From assembly GCF_001984155.1 (NCBI RefSeq), contig NZ_MTQO01000053.1, positions 744,001-808,000 on the forward strand: a DNA stretch of 64,000 nt, written 5' to 3'. This document shows, in pieces, positions 50,737 to 63,938 of this stretch; the stretch's first letter is position 1, and each line of letters starts with the position of its first letter. The notes beneath the pieces were generated by a model. That model was not told the origin of the DNA, did no database searches, and saw only the letters and a program-made list of their open reading frames with translations. A program made the translations under genes and the position numbers. The DNA is from Actinosynnema sp. ALI-1.44. GTDB taxonomy: Bacteria > Actinomycetota > Actinomycetes > Mycobacteriales > Pseudonocardiaceae.

Positions 50737-51477
50737 GTGACCACTCCAGGCGACGAGCACTCGAGTGCCGAGCGGCCGGACGAAGGCCTCGAAGCCCGCG
50801 ACACGACACCGAAACCCGGCGTGGTGTCGGGCAGGTCCCGCAAGGGCATGTTCGGTGTCTCAGACGCCGGTGACACGTCCGGCTTCGGTGGCCTCCGGTT
50901 GCCGCAGTACAGCCCGCCTCCGGCCGAGCGGCCGTACGGCGGCTGGTTCGACGAGGTCACTGACGAGATGATGGCGGCCTTCTCCCGCCGTGGCATCCCG
51001 GCCGAGGCCGTCCTGCAGGTCACTGTGGACCGCGGCGAGATCACGTACTACGTGGCGCGGGAGCACCTGCTCAAGATCTGCCAGGCGCTGCGTGACGAGC
51101 CCGCGCTGAAGTTCGAGTTCTGCGCGTCGGTGTCCGGCGTGGACTACGGCGTCGACGTGCCGCAGCGGCTGCACTCGGTCTACCACCTGCAGTCCATGAC
51201 CTACCGGCGCCGGATCCGCGTCGAGGTCGCGCTCGACGTCGACGACCCGCACGTGCCCAGCGTCGTCGAGATCTACCCGACGGCCGACTGGCAGGAGCGG
51301 GAGACCTGGGACATGTTCGGGATCGTCTACGACGGGCACCCCGCGCTGACCCGCATCCTCATGCCGGACGACTGGGACGGCCACCCGCAGCGCAAGGACT
51401 ACCCGCTCGGCGGCATCCCGGTTGAGTACAAGGGCGCGGAGATCCCCCCGCCCGACCAGCGGAGGTCTTACTCGTGA
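50737..51477 (+). CDS. nuoC: NADH-quinone oxidoreductase subunit C
   Basis: A 246-aa peripheral subunit. The N-terminal 75 residues are a poorly conserved extension. The 30-kDa domain follows with [40 protein letters not shown] and [12 protein letters not shown]. It starts at GTG 50737, 3 bp after nuoB, and overlaps nuoD (GTGA). Confidence 0.95.
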   Translation: MTTPGDEHSSAERPDEGLEARDTTPKPGVVSGRSRKGMFGVSDAGDTSGFGGLRLPQYSPPPAERPYGGWFDEVTDEMMAAFSRRGIPAEAVLQVTVDRGEITYYVAREHLLKICQALRDEPALKFEFCASVSGVDYGVDVPQRLHSVYHLQSMTYRRRIRVEVALDVDDPHVPSVVEIYPTADWQERETWDMFGIVYDGHPALTRILMPDDWDGHPQRKDYPLGGIPVEYKGAEIPPPDQRRSYS

Positions 51478-52835
51478 CCACAAACCCGACTGACGCCACC
51501 ACGCCAGACGCGAGCACCACCACGGGCGACCCGTACGCCGCCGAAGCGCGGCAGACGACCGAGGGACCGGTCTACACGTTGACCGGTGGCGACTGGGACC
51601 AGGTCCTCGAGGACGCCGCGCACGACGAGCGCATGGTGATCAACCTCGGCCCGCAGCACCCGTCCACGCACGGCGTGCTCCGCCTGGTGATCGAGATCGA
51701 GGGCGAGACCGTCACGCAGGCCCGGTCGGTGATCGGCTACCTGCACACCGGGATCGAGAAGAACTGCGAATACCGGACGTGGACGCAGGGCGTCACCTTC
51801 ATCACGCGCACGGACTACCTCGCGCCGTTGTCGCACGAGGCCGCGTACTGCATGGGTGTCGAGAAGCTGCTGGGCATCGAGGCCCCGCGCCGCGCGCAGT
51901 TGATCCGCCAGCTGCTGCTGGAGATCAACCGGATCTCGTCGCACTTCGTCTACCTCGCCACCGGCGGCATGGAGCTGGGCTCCACCACCGCCGCCGCGCT
52001 CGGTTTCCGTGAGCGCGAGGTGCTGCTGCACACGCTCGAGTACATCACCGGCCTGCGGATGAACCACGCGTTCATCCGGCCAGGCGGCGTGGCTCAGGAC
52101 CTTCCGGAGGACTGGAAGGACTACCTGACCAAGTTCGTGAAGACGATGGAAGAGCGCATCAGGATGTACCACAAGCTGTTCACCGGACAGCCTGTGTGGC
52201 GCAACCGCCTCAAGGACGTCGGCTACCTGCCGCTGGACGGCTGCCTGGCGCTGGGCATCACCGGCCCGGTGCTGAGGTCCGCCGGTCTGGCGTGGGACCT
52301 GCGCAAGGTCGAGCCGTACCTGGCGTACGACGAGGTCGATTTCGAGGTGCCGACGTCCACCGACGCGGACTGCTGGGCGCGCTATCTCATCCGGATGGAG
52401 GAGATGGACCAGTCGCTCAAGATCATCAAGCAGACGATGAAGCTGCTCGAGCCGGGCCCGGTCATGGTGGAGGACAAGAAGGTCGCGTGGCCCGCCCAGC
52501 TGACCATCGGTCCGGACGGCATGGGCAACTCGCTCGAGCACGTCCGCAAGATCATGGGCCAGTCGATGGAGTCGCTGATCCACCACTTCAAGCTGGTCAC
52601 CGAGGGCTTCCACGTCCCGGCAGGCCAGGTCTACCAGCCGATCGAGTCGCCGCGCGGCGAGCTCGGCTACCACCTGGTTTCCGACGGCGGCACGCGGCCG
52701 CTGCGCGTGCACGCCCGCGAACCAAGTTTCGTGAACCTGCAGGCAATGCCCGCCATGTCCGAGGGCGGGCTGATCGCGGACCTGATCGCCGCGGTCGCTT
52801 CGATCGATCCAGTCATGGGTGGTGTGGACCGATGA
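51474..52835 (+). CDS. nuoD: NADH-quinone oxidoreductase subunit D
   Basis: A 453-aa 49-kDa subunit lining the quinone site. [19 protein letters not shown] and [16 protein letters not shown] are family signatures, and [20 protein letters not shown] ends the conserved part. An extra 55 residues rich in Thr precede the core. The GTG overlaps the nuoC stop. Confidence 0.96.
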   Translation: MTTNPTDATTPDASTTTGDPYAAEARQTTEGPVYTLTGGDWDQVLEDAAHDERMVINLGPQHPSTHGVLRLVIEIEGETVTQARSVIGYLHTGIEKNCEYRTWTQGVTFITRTDYLAPLSHEAAYCMGVEKLLGIEAPRRAQLIRQLLLEINRISSHFVYLATGGMELGSTTAAALGFREREVLLHTLEYITGLRMNHAFIRPGGVAQDLPEDWKDYLTKFVKTMEERIRMYHKLFTGQPVWRNRLKDVGYLPLDGCLALGITGPVLRSAGLAWDLRKVEPYLAYDEVDFEVPTSTDADCWARYLIRMEEMDQSLKIIKQTMKLLEPGPVMVEDKKVAWPAQLTIGPDGMGNSLEHVRKIMGQSMESLIHHFKLVTEGFHVPAGQVYQPIESPRGELGYHLVSDGGTRPLRVHAREPSFVNLQAMPAMSEGGLIADLIAAVASIDPVMGGVDR

Positions 52836-53691
52836 CCACTTCCGGGCCGGGGCAGACCTACGGCGGTTCCACCGTCGGCAGCGAGCCCACTCACCAGTCG
52901 ACAGTCGACGACTCGCGCGAAGCAGCCGTCGCGTCCGTGCTTCCCGAGGCGCAGACGCAGAAGCTGGTCGCCGAGGTCGTCGAGGACCTCAGCGTCTTCG
53001 ACGGGATCGTCGAGCGGGCGCAGGCGATCATCGCCCGCTACCCGCAGTCGCGCTCGGCGCTGCTGCCGATGCTGCACCTGGTGCAGTCGGTGCAGGGCTA
53101 CGTCAGCCACGCCGGGATCCAGTTCTGTGCGAGGGAACTGAAGCTGGCCGACGCCGAGGTCAGCGCGGTGGCGACGTTCTACACGATGTACAAGCGCAAG
53201 CCCTGCGGCGAGCACCTGGTCAGCGTGTGCACGAACACCCTCTGCGCGGCGCTCGGCGGCGACGACATCTACGCGAAGCTGCGCGACCACCTCGGTGAGC
53301 CCGGCAAACCGTTGGGCCACGAGGAGACCGCGGGCACGCCGGGCGAGCCCGGCTCGATCACGATCGAGCACGCGGAATGCCTCGCCGCCTGCGACCTCGG
53401 CCCGGTGCTGCAGGTCAACTACGAGTTCTACGACAACCAGACGCCGGAGAAGGCGGTCGAGCTGGTCGACGCGTTGCGGCGGGGTGAGAAGCCCGCGCCG
53501 ACCCGCGGCGCCCCGCTGTCCGACTTCAAGGACGTCTCGCTGCAGCTGGCAGGCTTCTTCGAGCGCGAGTCCGATGTGGACGGTCCGTCGCAGGCGACCG
53601 AGACGCTCGCCGGAGCGCAACTGGCCTCCGACCGCGGCTGGACCGCTCCCACGATGCCCGAGAGCGTGGCGTTCCCCGAGCTGGAGAAGAA

Positions 53692-53695
<4 letters not shown>
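52832..53695 (+). CDS. nuoE: NADH-quinone oxidoreductase subunit E
   Basis: A 287-aa subunit with the 2Fe-2S cluster N1a. Cysteines are in [15 protein letters not shown] and [16 protein letters not shown]. About 45 N-terminal residues and a C-terminal tail of roughly 60 residues make it longer than the E. coli protein, as in other actinobacteria. It overlaps nuoD and nuoF by 4 nt each. Confidence 0.95.
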
Positions 53696-54989
<1,294 letters not shown>

Positions 54990-54990
<1 letters not shown>

Positions 54991-57437
54991 TGACCGTTGC
55001 ACCCGAGAAGAACGAGCTCGTCGTCCCGGAGGGGCACGTCAAGCTCGTCATCGACGGTATCGAGGTGGTGGCTCCCAAGGGCGAGCTGCTGATCCGGACC
55101 GCCGAGCGGATGGGGATCACGATCCCCCGGTTCTGCGACCACCCGCTGCTCGACCCGGCAGGCGCCTGCCGCCAGTGCCTGGTCGAGGTGGAGATGGGCG
55201 GCAGGCCGATGCCGAAGCCGCAGGCGTCCTGCACGATCACGGTCGCCGACGGCATGGTCGTCAAGACGCAGATCACGTCGCCGGTCGCGGACAAGGCGCA
55301 GCAGGGTGTGATGGAGCTGCTGCTCATCAACCACCCGCTGGACTGCCCGATCTGCGACAAGGGCGGTGAGTGCCCGCTGCAGAACCAGGCGTTGGCGCAC
55401 GGCCGCACGGACTCCCGGTTCGTGGACAAGAAGCGGACGTTCCCGAAGCCGATCCCGATCTCGACGCAGGTGCTGCTGGACCGTGAGCGCTGCGTGCTCT
55501 GCCAGCGCTGCACCCGGTTCTCCGCGCAGATCGCCGGTGACCCGTTCATCGAGTTGCTGGAGCGCGGTGCGCAGCAGCAGATCGGGATCGCCGAGGAGAA
55601 GCCGTTCCAGAGCTACTTCTCCGGCAACACCATCCAGATCTGCCCGGTCGGCGCTCTCACGAGCGCCGCGTACCGGTTCCGGTCGCGGCCGTTCGACCTG
55701 GTGTCCACCCCGAGCGTGTGCGAGCACTGCTCCTCCGGCTGTGCCGAGCGCACGGACTGGCGGCGCGGCAAGGTGATGCGCAAGCTCGCGGGCAACGACC
55801 CCGAGGTCAACGAGGAGTGGATCTGCGACAAGGGCCGCTTCGCCTTCCGCTACGCCACCGCCGGTGACCGCGTGCTGCGGCCGCAGGTGCGGGACAAGGA
55901 GTCCGGCGAGCTGCGGGACGCGTCGTGGACGGAGGCGCTGCAGGTCGCCGCGGAGGCGCTGACCAAGGCCCGCGGCGCGGCCGGTGTGCTGACCGGTGGC
56001 CGGTTGACGGTCGAGGACGCCTACGCGTACTCGAAGTTCGCCAGGGTGGCGCTGGGGACCAACGACATCGACTTCCGCGCCCGGCCGCACTCGGTCGAGG
56101 AGCAGGAGTTCCTGGCGTCGACGGTGGTCGGCACGAACCCGGACAACGGCGGGGTGACCTTCACGGCCATCGAAGCCGCGCCGACGGTGCTGTGCGTGGC
56201 GTTCGAGCCGGAGGAGGAAGCGCCGATCGTCTTCCTGCGGCTGCGCAAGGCGGCCCGCAAGGGCCGGACCAAGGTCGTCCACATCGGACAGTGGAGCACC
56301 CCGTCGGTCGAGAAGACCTTCGGCACGCTGCTGGCCACGCCGCCCGGCGGCGAAGCGGCCGCGGTGGACGCGCTGGGCGAGCACGCGGCGGACGTGGTCG
56401 ACGGCCTCGGCAAGCCCGGCTCGGTGGTTCTGGTCGGCGAGCGCGCCGCGCAGGTGCCCGGTCTGTTCTCGGCTTTGCTGCGGCTGTCGGAGAGGACCGG
56501 CGCCAGGATCGCGTGGATCCCGCGGCGTGCCGGTGAGCGCGGTGCGGTCGAAGTCGGTGCGCTGCCGACGCTGCTGCCCGGCGGCAGGCTCGTCGCCGAC
56601 GCCGCGGCCCGCGCCGAGGTCGAGCAGGCGTGGGGCCTCGAGCCCGGTTCGCTGCCCGCCGCGGCAGGCCGTGACACCACCGGAATCGTCGAGGCCGCCG
56701 CGAACGGCGAGCTGAAGGCACTGGTCGTCGGCGGCGTCGACCCGTACGACCTGCCGGACCCGCAGCGGGCGCTCGAAGCGTTGGCGGCAGCGGACTTCGT
56801 GCTCAGCCTCGAGCTGCGGCACAGTGCGGTCAGCGAGTACGCGGACGTGGTCCTGCCGATCGCGCCGTCGGTCGAGAAGGCGGGGACCTTCCTCAACTGG
56901 GAAGGCCGCCGTCGCGAGTTCGGCACCACGTTGGACGGCACCGGCGCACTGCCGGACTGCCGGGTGCTGGACACGCTCGCGGTCGAGATGGACGCGGACC
57001 TCTTCACCCAGACACCGACCGCCGCCGCGGGCGACCTGGCCAGACTGGGCGAGACCAGCACGGCCAAGGCCGCCGCTCCGGCGCTCGAGTCCCGTCAGCA
57101 GGGCCTGCCGCAGAACGACGGCCAGGCGCTGTTGGCCACGTGGCGCCAGCTGCTGGACAACGGGTCGCTGCAGGACGACGAGCCCCACCTGGCCGGAACG
57201 GCCCGCAAGGTCGTGGCCCGCTTGTCCGCGCACACGGCCACGGTCCTCGGCGTGGACAAGGCGGAAGCCGTGACGGTCTCGACGGCCAAGGGCGCGGTCA
57301 CCGTGCCGGTCGAGTACGCGGACCTGCCCGACGGCGTCGTGTGGCTGCCAGGAAACTCCGGCGACGCAACGGTTCGCCGCACTCTCGGAGCCGTCCACGG
57401 CACCCCCGTGAACGTCCACCCAGGAGGGACCGCATGA
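54990..57437 (+). CDS. nuoG: NADH-quinone oxidoreductase subunit G
   Basis: An 815-aa subunit with several Fe-S clusters. The 2Fe-2S ferredoxin-like domain has [19 protein letters not shown], the His-Cys3 region has [17 protein letters not shown], and further 4Fe-4S sites lie in [11 protein letters not shown] and ICPVGAL. A molybdopterin-oxidoreductase-like domain from about 230 keeps the CEHCSSGC motif that can bind an extra cluster. The last 200 residues are Ala-rich and divergent. It overlaps nuoH (ATGA). Confidence 0.95.
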
Positions 57438-58726
57438 CCAGGGCAGAGCTGCTGGCCGACGACCCGATCTGGCTGATCCTGCTGAAGGTCCTGTTCATCT
57501 TCCTGTTCGCGCTGCTCACCGCGATGATCACGGTGTGGGCCGAGCGGCGGCTGATCGGCCGGATGCAGAACCGCCCGGGTCCCAACCGGGTCGGCCCGTT
57601 CGGTCTGCTGCAGCCGATCGCCGACGCGATCAAGATGCCGTTCAAGGAAGAGATCGTTCCGCGCACGGCCGACAAGGTGACGTACCGGCTCGCTCCGGTG
57701 ATCGCTGGCGCCGACGATGATCGGCCTGTCGGTGTGATGCCGTTCGGCCCGGAGGTCTCGATCTTCGGTGAGCGGACCGTGCTGCAGCTGGTCGACCTGC
57801 CGGTCGGCGCGCTGGTGGTGCTGGCCGCCGCGTCGATCGGCGTGTACGGCGTGATCCTGGCAGGCTGGTCGTCCGGAACCCCGTACCCGTTGCTCGGTGG
57901 TCTGCGATCGGCCGCGCAGGTGATCTCGTACGAGATCGCGATGGGTCTGGCGATCGTCGCGGTGATCCTGCAGTCGCACTCGTTGTCGCTCGGCGACATC
58001 GTCGACTCGCAGCACGGCCTGTGGTTCGGTGTGGCGCTGTTCCCGGCGTTCTTCATCTATCTGGTCGCCATGGTCGGTGAGACCAACCGGGCGCCGTTCG
58101 ACCTGCCCGAGGCGGAGTCGGAGCTGGTCGCGGGCTTCCACACCGAGTACAGCTCGATGAAGTTCGTGATCTTCTACATCGCCGAGTACATCAACATGAT
58201 CGTGGTCTGCGCGATGGGCACGACGCTGTTCCTCGGCGGCTACATGGCGCCGTGGCCGATCTCGCTGATCGGTGACAACTACTTCAACAGCGGCTGGTGG
58301 CCGATGTTGTGGTTCATCGCCAAGATCGGCCTCGGGATGTTCCTCTTCATCTGGCTGCGTGGCACGCTCCCGCGTTACCGCTACGACCAGTTCATGAAGC
58401 TGGGCTGGAAGTTCCTCGTGCCGCTGAGCCTGCTGTTCATCGTGGTGCTCACGATCATCAACGCGTGGCCGCAGATGCAGGGCACCGGCAGGCTGATCTC
58501 GGTCGGCTTCGGCATCCTCGTGCTCATCGGGCTGGCGTTCATGGCGCCCGACCGCAGGGACTCGCGGGCGGGCCGGGTGCCGATGTCCGGCGGTGGCTTC
58601 CCGGTGCCGCCGATCGACTTGCAGATTCCGAACAAACCGAGGCGGACCAGGCAGGCCCGCTCACGCGCCGGACGCCGCCAGACGGTGGCGGCCGGGGCCA
58701 AGGAGGGCGACGATGGGGTTTCTTGA
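57434..58726 (+). CDS. nuoH: NADH-quinone oxidoreductase subunit H, with a local frame anomaly
   Basis: A 430-aa membrane subunit at the quinone site. [60 protein letters not shown] and [13 protein letters not shown] are strong signatures. Between APVIA and MPFGPEV the frame reads [10 protein letters not shown], very polar for what is normally a membrane helix. The +1 frame of 57708-57734 reads APTMIGLSV, as expected there. A 2-nt loss near 57707 and a TG duplication at 57733-57736 would explain it, leaving length and downstream frame intact. This is either a compensated frameshift or a sequence error. A basic C-terminal extension of about 60 residues overlaps nuoI by 14 bp. Confidence 0.93.
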   Translation: MTRAELLADDPIWLILLKVLFIFLFALLTAMITVWAERRLIGRMQNRPGPNRVGPFGLLQPIADAIKMPFKEEIVPRTADKVTYRLAPVIAGADDDRPVGVMPFGPEVSIFGERTVLQLVDLPVGALVVLAAASIGVYGVILAGWSSGTPYPLLGGLRSAAQVISYEIAMGLAIVAVILQSHSLSLGDIVDSQHGLWFGVALFPAFFIYLVAMVGETNRAPFDLPEAESELVAGFHTEYSSMKFVIFYIAEYINMIVVCAMGTTLFLGGYMAPWPISLIGDNYFNSGWWPMLWFIAKIGLGMFLFIWLRGTLPRYRYDQFMKLGWKFLVPLSLLFIVVLTIINAWPQMQGTGRLISVGFGILVLIGLAFMAPDRRDSRAGRVPMSGGGFPVPPIDLQIPNKPRRTRQARSRAGRRQTVAAGAKEGDDGVS

Positions 58727-59243
58727 TCCGGTAAAGGGTTTCGGCGTCACCTTCGGGATGATGTTCAAGAAGGTGGCCACCGAGAAGTACCCCGAGGTCA
58801 AGAAGGTCACCGCACCTCGGTACCACGGCAAGCACCAGCTCAACAGGCACCCCGACGGCCTGGAGAAGTGCGTCGGGTGCGAGCTGTGCGCGTGGGCCTG
58901 TCCGGCGGACGCGATCTTCGTCGAAGGTGGCGACAACACCGACGAGGAGCGTTATTCCCCGGGTGAGCGCTACGGAGCGGACTACCAGATCAACTACCTG
59001 CGGTGCATCGGCTGTGGCCTGTGCATCGAGGCGTGCCCGACCCGCTCGCTCACCATGACCAACGAGCACGAGCTGGCCAACGACAACCGCCAAGTCCTGA
59101 TCTTCACGAAGGAAGACCTGCTCGCCCCGCTGCTGCCGGGCATGGAGATGCCGCCGCACCCGATGCGCCTCGGTGACAACGAGCAGGACTACTACGTGAA
59201 GGGTCCGGAGCTGGCCAAGCGGGCGCAGGAGGAAGCCAAGTGA
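58713..59243 (+). CDS. nuoI: NADH-quinone oxidoreductase subunit I
   Basis: A 176-aa peripheral subunit with two 4Fe-4S clusters (N6a, N6b). The motifs are [12 protein letters not shown] and [15 protein letters not shown] 58713 has AAGGAGGG upstream inside the nuoH end. It overlaps nuoJ by 4 nt. Confidence 0.96.
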   Translation: MGFLDPVKGFGVTFGMMFKKVATEKYPEVKKVTAPRYHGKHQLNRHPDGLEKCVGCELCAWACPADAIFVEGGDNTDEERYSPGERYGADYQINYLRCIGCGLCIEACPTRSLTMTNEHELANDNRQVLIFTKEDLLAPLLPGMEMPPHPMRLGDNEQDYYVKGPELAKRAQEEAK

Positions 59244-60076
59244 GCTCCGCGATGCTGCTTGCCGCGAACGAGGTCGCGAAGGTCTCCACCGGCGAGGCGA
59301 TCTCGTTCTGGGTGCTGGCTCCGCTGGCCCTCGGTGGCGCGCTCGGCATGATCTTCGCCCGCAACGCCGTGCACTCGGCGTTGTTCCTGGTGATGACCAT
59401 GCTGTCGCTCGGCGTGATGTACATGATCCAGCAGGCGCCGTTCCTCGGCTTCGTGCAGATCATCGTCTACACCGGCGCGATCATGATGCTGTTCCTGTTC
59501 GTGCTGATGCTGGTCGGCAGGGATTCCTCCGACTCGGTGGTCGAAGTGCTGCGCGGGCAACGGATCTGGGCGGCCGTGCTGGGCATCGGCCTGGCCGGTC
59601 TGCTGGTCTCGGGGGTCGCGGAGGCGCTGACCTCGGTCCGCCCGGTCGGCCTGAACGAGCAGAACGCGGGCGGCGGCAACGTCGCGAGCATCGGCAAGTC
59701 GATCTTCACCGACTACCTGTTCCCGTTCGAGCTCACCTCGGCACTGCTGATCACCGCCGCGCTCGGCGCGATGGTGCTGGGCTACACGGACAAGTCGAAG
59801 CGCAGGACCCAGCGGGAAACCGCGGACGCGCGCTTCCGCGGCGAGCACGACCGGCCGAGCCCGCTGCCCGGCCCGGGTGTGTACGCCACCGCCAACTCGG
59901 TCGCCGTCCCGGCTCTGCTGCCGGACGGCTCGATCGCGCCGGAGTCGGTGTCGGCGATCATCGAGGCGACCGCCTCACGTGAGCTGGCCGCCGACGTCAA
60001 GTCCGTCGCGGGCTCCGAGCCCGGTCCCGACGCGCACGCGCTGAAGGCGGGTTCCACAGAGGAGGGTGACAAGTGA
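59240..60076 (+). CDS. nuoJ: NADH-quinone oxidoreductase subunit J
   Basis: A 278-aa membrane subunit with five helices in the first 180 residues. [20 protein letters not shown] and [20 protein letters not shown] are characteristic. The polar C-terminal 95 residues ([16 protein letters not shown]) form a long cytosolic tail typical of actinobacterial NuoJ. It overlaps nuoI and nuoK. Confidence 0.94.
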   Translation: MSSAMLLAANEVAKVSTGEAISFWVLAPLALGGALGMIFARNAVHSALFLVMTMLSLGVMYMIQQAPFLGFVQIIVYTGAIMMLFLFVLMLVGRDSSDSVVEVLRGQRIWAAVLGIGLAGLLVSGVAEALTSVRPVGLNEQNAGGGNVASIGKSIFTDYLFPFELTSALLITAALGAMVLGYTDKSKRRTQRETADARFRGEHDRPSPLPGPGVYATANSVAVPALLPDGSIAPESVSAIIEATASRELAADVKSVAGSEPGPDAHALKAGSTEEGDK

Positions 60077-60372
60077 CCCCCACGTACTACCTGCTGCTCT
60101 CGGCGCTGCTGTTCACCATCGGCGCGGTGGGCGTGCTGGTCCGGCGCAACGCGATCGTGGTGTTCATGTGCGTCGAGCTGATGCTCAACGCGGTGAACCT
60201 GACCCTGGTGACCTTCGCCAGGATCAACGGTTCGCTGGACGGCCAGGTGATGGCGTTCTTCGTGATGGTCGTCGCCGCCGCCGAGGTCGTGGTCGGCCTG
60301 GCGATCATCATGTCCATCTTCCGCACCCGTCGCACGGCCTCGGTCGACGACGCGAACTTGCTGAAGTACTAG
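60073..60372 (+). CDS. nuoK: NADH-quinone oxidoreductase subunit K
   Basis: A 99-aa membrane subunit with three helices. The conserved glutamates are in [12 protein letters not shown] and [17 protein letters not shown] 60073 overlaps the nuoJ stop. Confidence 0.95.
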   Translation: MTPTYYLLLSALLFTIGAVGVLVRRNAIVVFMCVELMLNAVNLTLVTFARINGSLDGQVMAFFVMVVAAAEVVVGLAIIMSIFRTRRTASVDDANLLKY

Positions 60373-60383
60373 AGGGGTAGCAG

Positions 60384-62336
60384 GTGTCCCAGACATTCAG
60401 CCTTGCCGCCGCGGAGCAGGTGATCCCGGCGAGCGGACTGGCGAGTTCGGCGTGGCTTCTGATCGCGCTGCCCGCCTTCGGCGCACTCGTTCTGCTGGTA
60501 GGCGGCCGTCGCACCAACGCGTGGGGCCACCTGCTCGGCATCACCACGGTCGTCGCGTCGTTCGCCATCGGCATCGCGCTGTTCTTCGGCTCCGGCAGCA
60601 ACCAGATCCAGGAAGCGAACCTGTTCTCCTGGATCGACGTCAACGCGCTGAAAGTCGACTTCGGACTGCGCCTCGACCCGCTGTCGATCACGTTCGTCCT
60701 GCTGATCACGGGTGTCGGTTCGCTGATCCACATCTACTCGGTCGGCTACATGGCCGACGACGACGGCAGGCGCCGGTTCTTCGGCTACCTGAACCTGTTC
60801 GTCGCGGCGATGCTGATCCTGGTGCTCGGCAACAGCTTCGTGACGCTGTACCTGGGCTGGGAGGGTGTCGGTCTCGCCTCGTACCTGCTGATCGGCTGGT
60901 ACCAGAACCGCCCGTCGGCCGCGACCGCGGCCAAGAAGGCGTTCCTGATGAACCGCGTCGGTGACGTCGGTCTGGCCGTCGCGATCTTCCTGCTGTTCAA
61001 GAACCTGGGCACCACGCAGTACGCCGAGGTCTTCGCCCGCGTCGGCGAGCTGTCGCCGGGCACGGTCACCGCGATCACGATCCTGTTGCTGCTCGGTGCC
61101 TGCGGTAAGTCGGGCCAGTTCCCGCTGCAGGCGTGGTTGCCGGACGCGATGGAGGGCCCGACCCCGGTCTCCGCCCTGATCCACGCCGCGACGATGGTGA
61201 CCGCGGGCGTCTACCTGATCGCCCGCGCCAACCCGCTGTACAACCTGTCCGCCGACGGCCGCCTGGTCGTGATCGTCATCGGCGCGATCACGTTGCTGAT
61301 CGGGTGCGTCATCGGTTGCGCGTACGACGACATCAAGAAAGTCCTGGCGTACTCGACCGTTTCGCAGATCGGCTACATGATCCTGGCGGTCGGTCTCGGC
61401 CCGTTCGGCTACGCGCTGGGCATCATGCACCTCGTCGCACACGGCTTCTTCAAGGCCGGGCTGTTCCTCGGGGCCGGTTCGGTGATGCATGCCATGAAGG
61501 ACGAAGTGGACATGCGCAAGTACGGCGGCCTGTGGCGGATCATGCCGATCACGTTCGGCACGTTCCTGCTCGGCTACCTCGCGCTGATCGGTATCCCGCC
61601 GTTCTCCGGCTTCTTCACCAAGGACGCGATCATCGCGGCCGCGTTCGGCCAGGAAGGCTGGCGCGCCTGGGTGTTCGGCGGCGCGGCGCTGCTCGGTGCC
61701 GGGCTGACCGCGTTCTACATGACGCGACTGGTGCTGATGACGTTCTTCGGCAAGCAGCGCTGGAAGGACCTGAAGGCCGAGGACGGCTCGGACTTCCACC
61801 CGCACGAGTCCAAGCCGGTGATGACCGTCCCGATGATCGTCCTGGCGATCGGCTCGATCGGTGCCGGTTTCTTCTTCACCCAGGGCGAAAGGTTCGTCAA
61901 CTGGCTGGCCCCGTCGCTGCAGCCGCTCGAGAAAGTCGAGCACGGCGTCCTCTCGCACGGGTTGATCCAGATCCTGGTGATCGGCCTGTCGGTGCTGGGC
62001 GTGCTGCTCGCGTGGCTGTTCGTCGGCCGCAAGGACGTGCCGGTGGTCAAGCCCGCGAGGGTGTCGCCGGTCGTCAAGGCCGCCCGCGCGGACCTGTACG
62101 GCAACCACCTCAACGAGGCCTTGGTCTCCAGGCCGGGTACCTGGCTGGCCCGCGCGCTGGTCTACGTGGACAACAAGGGCGTCGACGGCCTGGTGAACGG
62201 GATCGCGGCGTCGTTCGGCGGTAGCTCCGGCAGACTGCGCCGGCTGCAGACCGGGTTCGTGCGTTCGTACGCGCTGAGCATGCTGGCGAGCGGGATCCTC
62301 GTGGTCGCCGCGCTGCTGATGGTGAGGTTCTCCTGA
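60384..62336 (+). CDS. nuoL: NADH-quinone oxidoreductase subunit L
   Basis: A 650-aa antiporter-like proton-pumping subunit with about 16 helices. [38 protein letters not shown] and [12 protein letters not shown] carry the conserved Glu/Lys/His proton path, and a long C-terminal lateral helix is expected. GTG 60384 follows AGGGGTAG 11 bp after nuoK. It shares one base with nuoM. Confidence 0.95.
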   Translation: MSQTFSLAAAEQVIPASGLASSAWLLIALPAFGALVLLVGGRRTNAWGHLLGITTVVASFAIGIALFFGSGSNQIQEANLFSWIDVNALKVDFGLRLDPLSITFVLLITGVGSLIHIYSVGYMADDDGRRRFFGYLNLFVAAMLILVLGNSFVTLYLGWEGVGLASYLLIGWYQNRPSAATAAKKAFLMNRVGDVGLAVAIFLLFKNLGTTQYAEVFARVGELSPGTVTAITILLLLGACGKSGQFPLQAWLPDAMEGPTPVSALIHAATMVTAGVYLIARANPLYNLSADGRLVVIVIGAITLLIGCVIGCAYDDIKKVLAYSTVSQIGYMILAVGLGPFGYALGIMHLVAHGFFKAGLFLGAGSVMHAMKDEVDMRKYGGLWRIMPITFGTFLLGYLALIGIPPFSGFFTKDAIIAAAFGQEGWRAWVFGGAALLGAGLTAFYMTRLVLMTFFGKQRWKDLKAEDGSDFHPHESKPVMTVPMIVLAIGSIGAGFFFTQGERFVNWLAPSLQPLEKVEHGVLSHGLIQILVIGLSVLGVLLAWLFVGRKDVPVVKPARVSPVVKAARADLYGNHLNEALVSRPGTWLARALVYVDNKGVDGLVNGIAASFGGSSGRLRRLQTGFVRSYALSMLASGILVVAALLMVRFS

Positions 62337-63937
62337 TGAACACCCAACCCGCTGCGATGATCGCGGGTACCTCCGGCGGCGGCTCGGGCCTGCTGCTCGC
62401 GCTGCTGCTGTTGCCGCTGCTCGGCGGCATCGTGGTGGCGTTCCTCAAAGACGACCGGATGGCCAAGCTGACCGCGCTGACGGTCTCCCTGGTCGAGCTG
62501 GTCCTGGTCGTCCCGGCGTGGATCACGTACGTGCCCAACGGGTCCCGGATCCAGTTGGCGCTGTCGGTGGACTGGATCCCGAACTTCGGCATCCACTTCT
62601 CGCTGGGCATCGACGGCATCGCGCTGACGATGATCGCGCTGATCGGCATCCTCACGCCGATCGTGATCGGCGGCTCGTGGGCCGACAAGCTGCCGGAAGG
62701 CCGTGGCGCGGCGGGGTTCTACTCGCTGCTGCTGGTGATGCAGACGGGCATGGTCGGCGTGTTCGCCGCGACCGACGTGTTCCTGTTCTACGTGTTCTTC
62801 GAGGCAGTGCTGGTCCCGATGTACTTCCTGGTCGGCCGCTTCGGCGGGCCGCGCAGGCAGTACGCGGCGATGAAGTTCTTCCTGTACTCGCTGCTCGGCG
62901 GGTTGATCATGCTCGCGTCGGTGATCGGCCTGTACGTGGTCAGCAAGGACTACAACAACGGTGTCGGCACGCTGGACTGGCAGACGCTGTCGACCGTGAT
63001 GGACCAGGCGCCGCTGAGCACCCAGATCTGGCTGTTCCTCGGTTTCTTCGTGGCCTTCGCGATCAAGGCGCCGCTGGTGCCGCTGCACACCTGGCTGCCG
63101 GACGCCACCGCGGAGGCCCCGATCGGCACGGGTGTCCTGCTGGTCGGTGTGCTGGACAAGATCGGCACGTTCGGGTTCCTGCGTTACTGCCTGCCGTTGT
63201 TCCCGGCGGCCAGCAAGGAACTCGCGCCGCTGGTGTTGATCCTCTCGGTGCTCGGCATCGTCTACGGCGCACTGCTCGCGGCGGGCCAGAACGACATGAA
63301 GCGGTTGATGGCGTACATCTCCATCGCCCACTTCGGGTTCATCGGCCTGGGCATCTTCGCCTTCTCGACGCAGTCGATCGCGGGTTCGGCGCTGTACATG
63401 GTCAACCACGGTCTGGCGACCGGAATGCTGTTCCTGGTCGTGGGCATGGTGATCGCCCGCGGCGACTCGCGGTCGATCCGCGACTACGGCGGTCTGGCGA
63501 AGCTGACGCCGGTGCTGGCGGGCCTGTTCCTGTTCGCCGGTCTGGCCGCGCTGTCGTTGCCGGGCCTGAACTCGTTCGTCAGCGAGTTCCTGGTGCTGGT
63601 CGGGTCGTACCCGAACGCGCCGGTCTACGCGATCATCGGCGCGGTCGGCATGATCCTCGCCGCGGCCTACGTGCTGTGGGCCTACCAGCGGGTCTTCCAG
63701 GGCCCGGTGCGCGGCAACGCGTTGGTGGGCTTGAGCGGCGGGCCGGGCACGGCGGGTGATCCGGCCAAGGCCTCGATCGCGGACCTGGGTGTGCGCGAGA
63801 AGGTCGTCCTGGCCCCGCTGGTCGTCCTGATCATCTTCCTGGGCTTCTACCCCGCGCCGGTGTTGGACGTGCTCCAGCCGACGGTGGACGCAACGCTGCA
63901 GTCGGTCGGCCTGGCCGACCCAGTGGGAGGCAAGTGA
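62336..63937 (+). CDS. nuoM: NADH-quinone oxidoreductase subunit M
   Basis: A 533-aa antiporter-like membrane subunit. FFEAVLVPMYFLVGRFGG, LHTWLPDATAEAPIGTGVLL and AYISIAHFGFIGLGIF are signatures, including the conserved lateral Glu and His. The ATG shares a base with the nuoL stop. Confidence 0.95.
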   Translation: MNTQPAAMIAGTSGGGSGLLLALLLLPLLGGIVVAFLKDDRMAKLTALTVSLVELVLVVPAWITYVPNGSRIQLALSVDWIPNFGIHFSLGIDGIALTMIALIGILTPIVIGGSWADKLPEGRGAAGFYSLLLVMQTGMVGVFAATDVFLFYVFFEAVLVPMYFLVGRFGGPRRQYAAMKFFLYSLLGGLIMLASVIGLYVVSKDYNNGVGTLDWQTLSTVMDQAPLSTQIWLFLGFFVAFAIKAPLVPLHTWLPDATAEAPIGTGVLLVGVLDKIGTFGFLRYCLPLFPAASKELAPLVLILSVLGIVYGALLAAGQNDMKRLMAYISIAHFGFIGLGIFAFSTQSIAGSALYMVNHGLATGMLFLVVGMVIARGDSRSIRDYGGLAKLTPVLAGLFLFAGLAALSLPGLNSFVSEFLVLVGSYPNAPVYAIIGAVGMILAAAYVLWAYQRVFQGPVRGNALVGLSGGPGTAGDPAKASIADLGVREKVVLAPLVVLIIFLGFYPAPVLDVLQPTVDATLQSVGLADPVGGK

Positions 63938-63938
63938 C

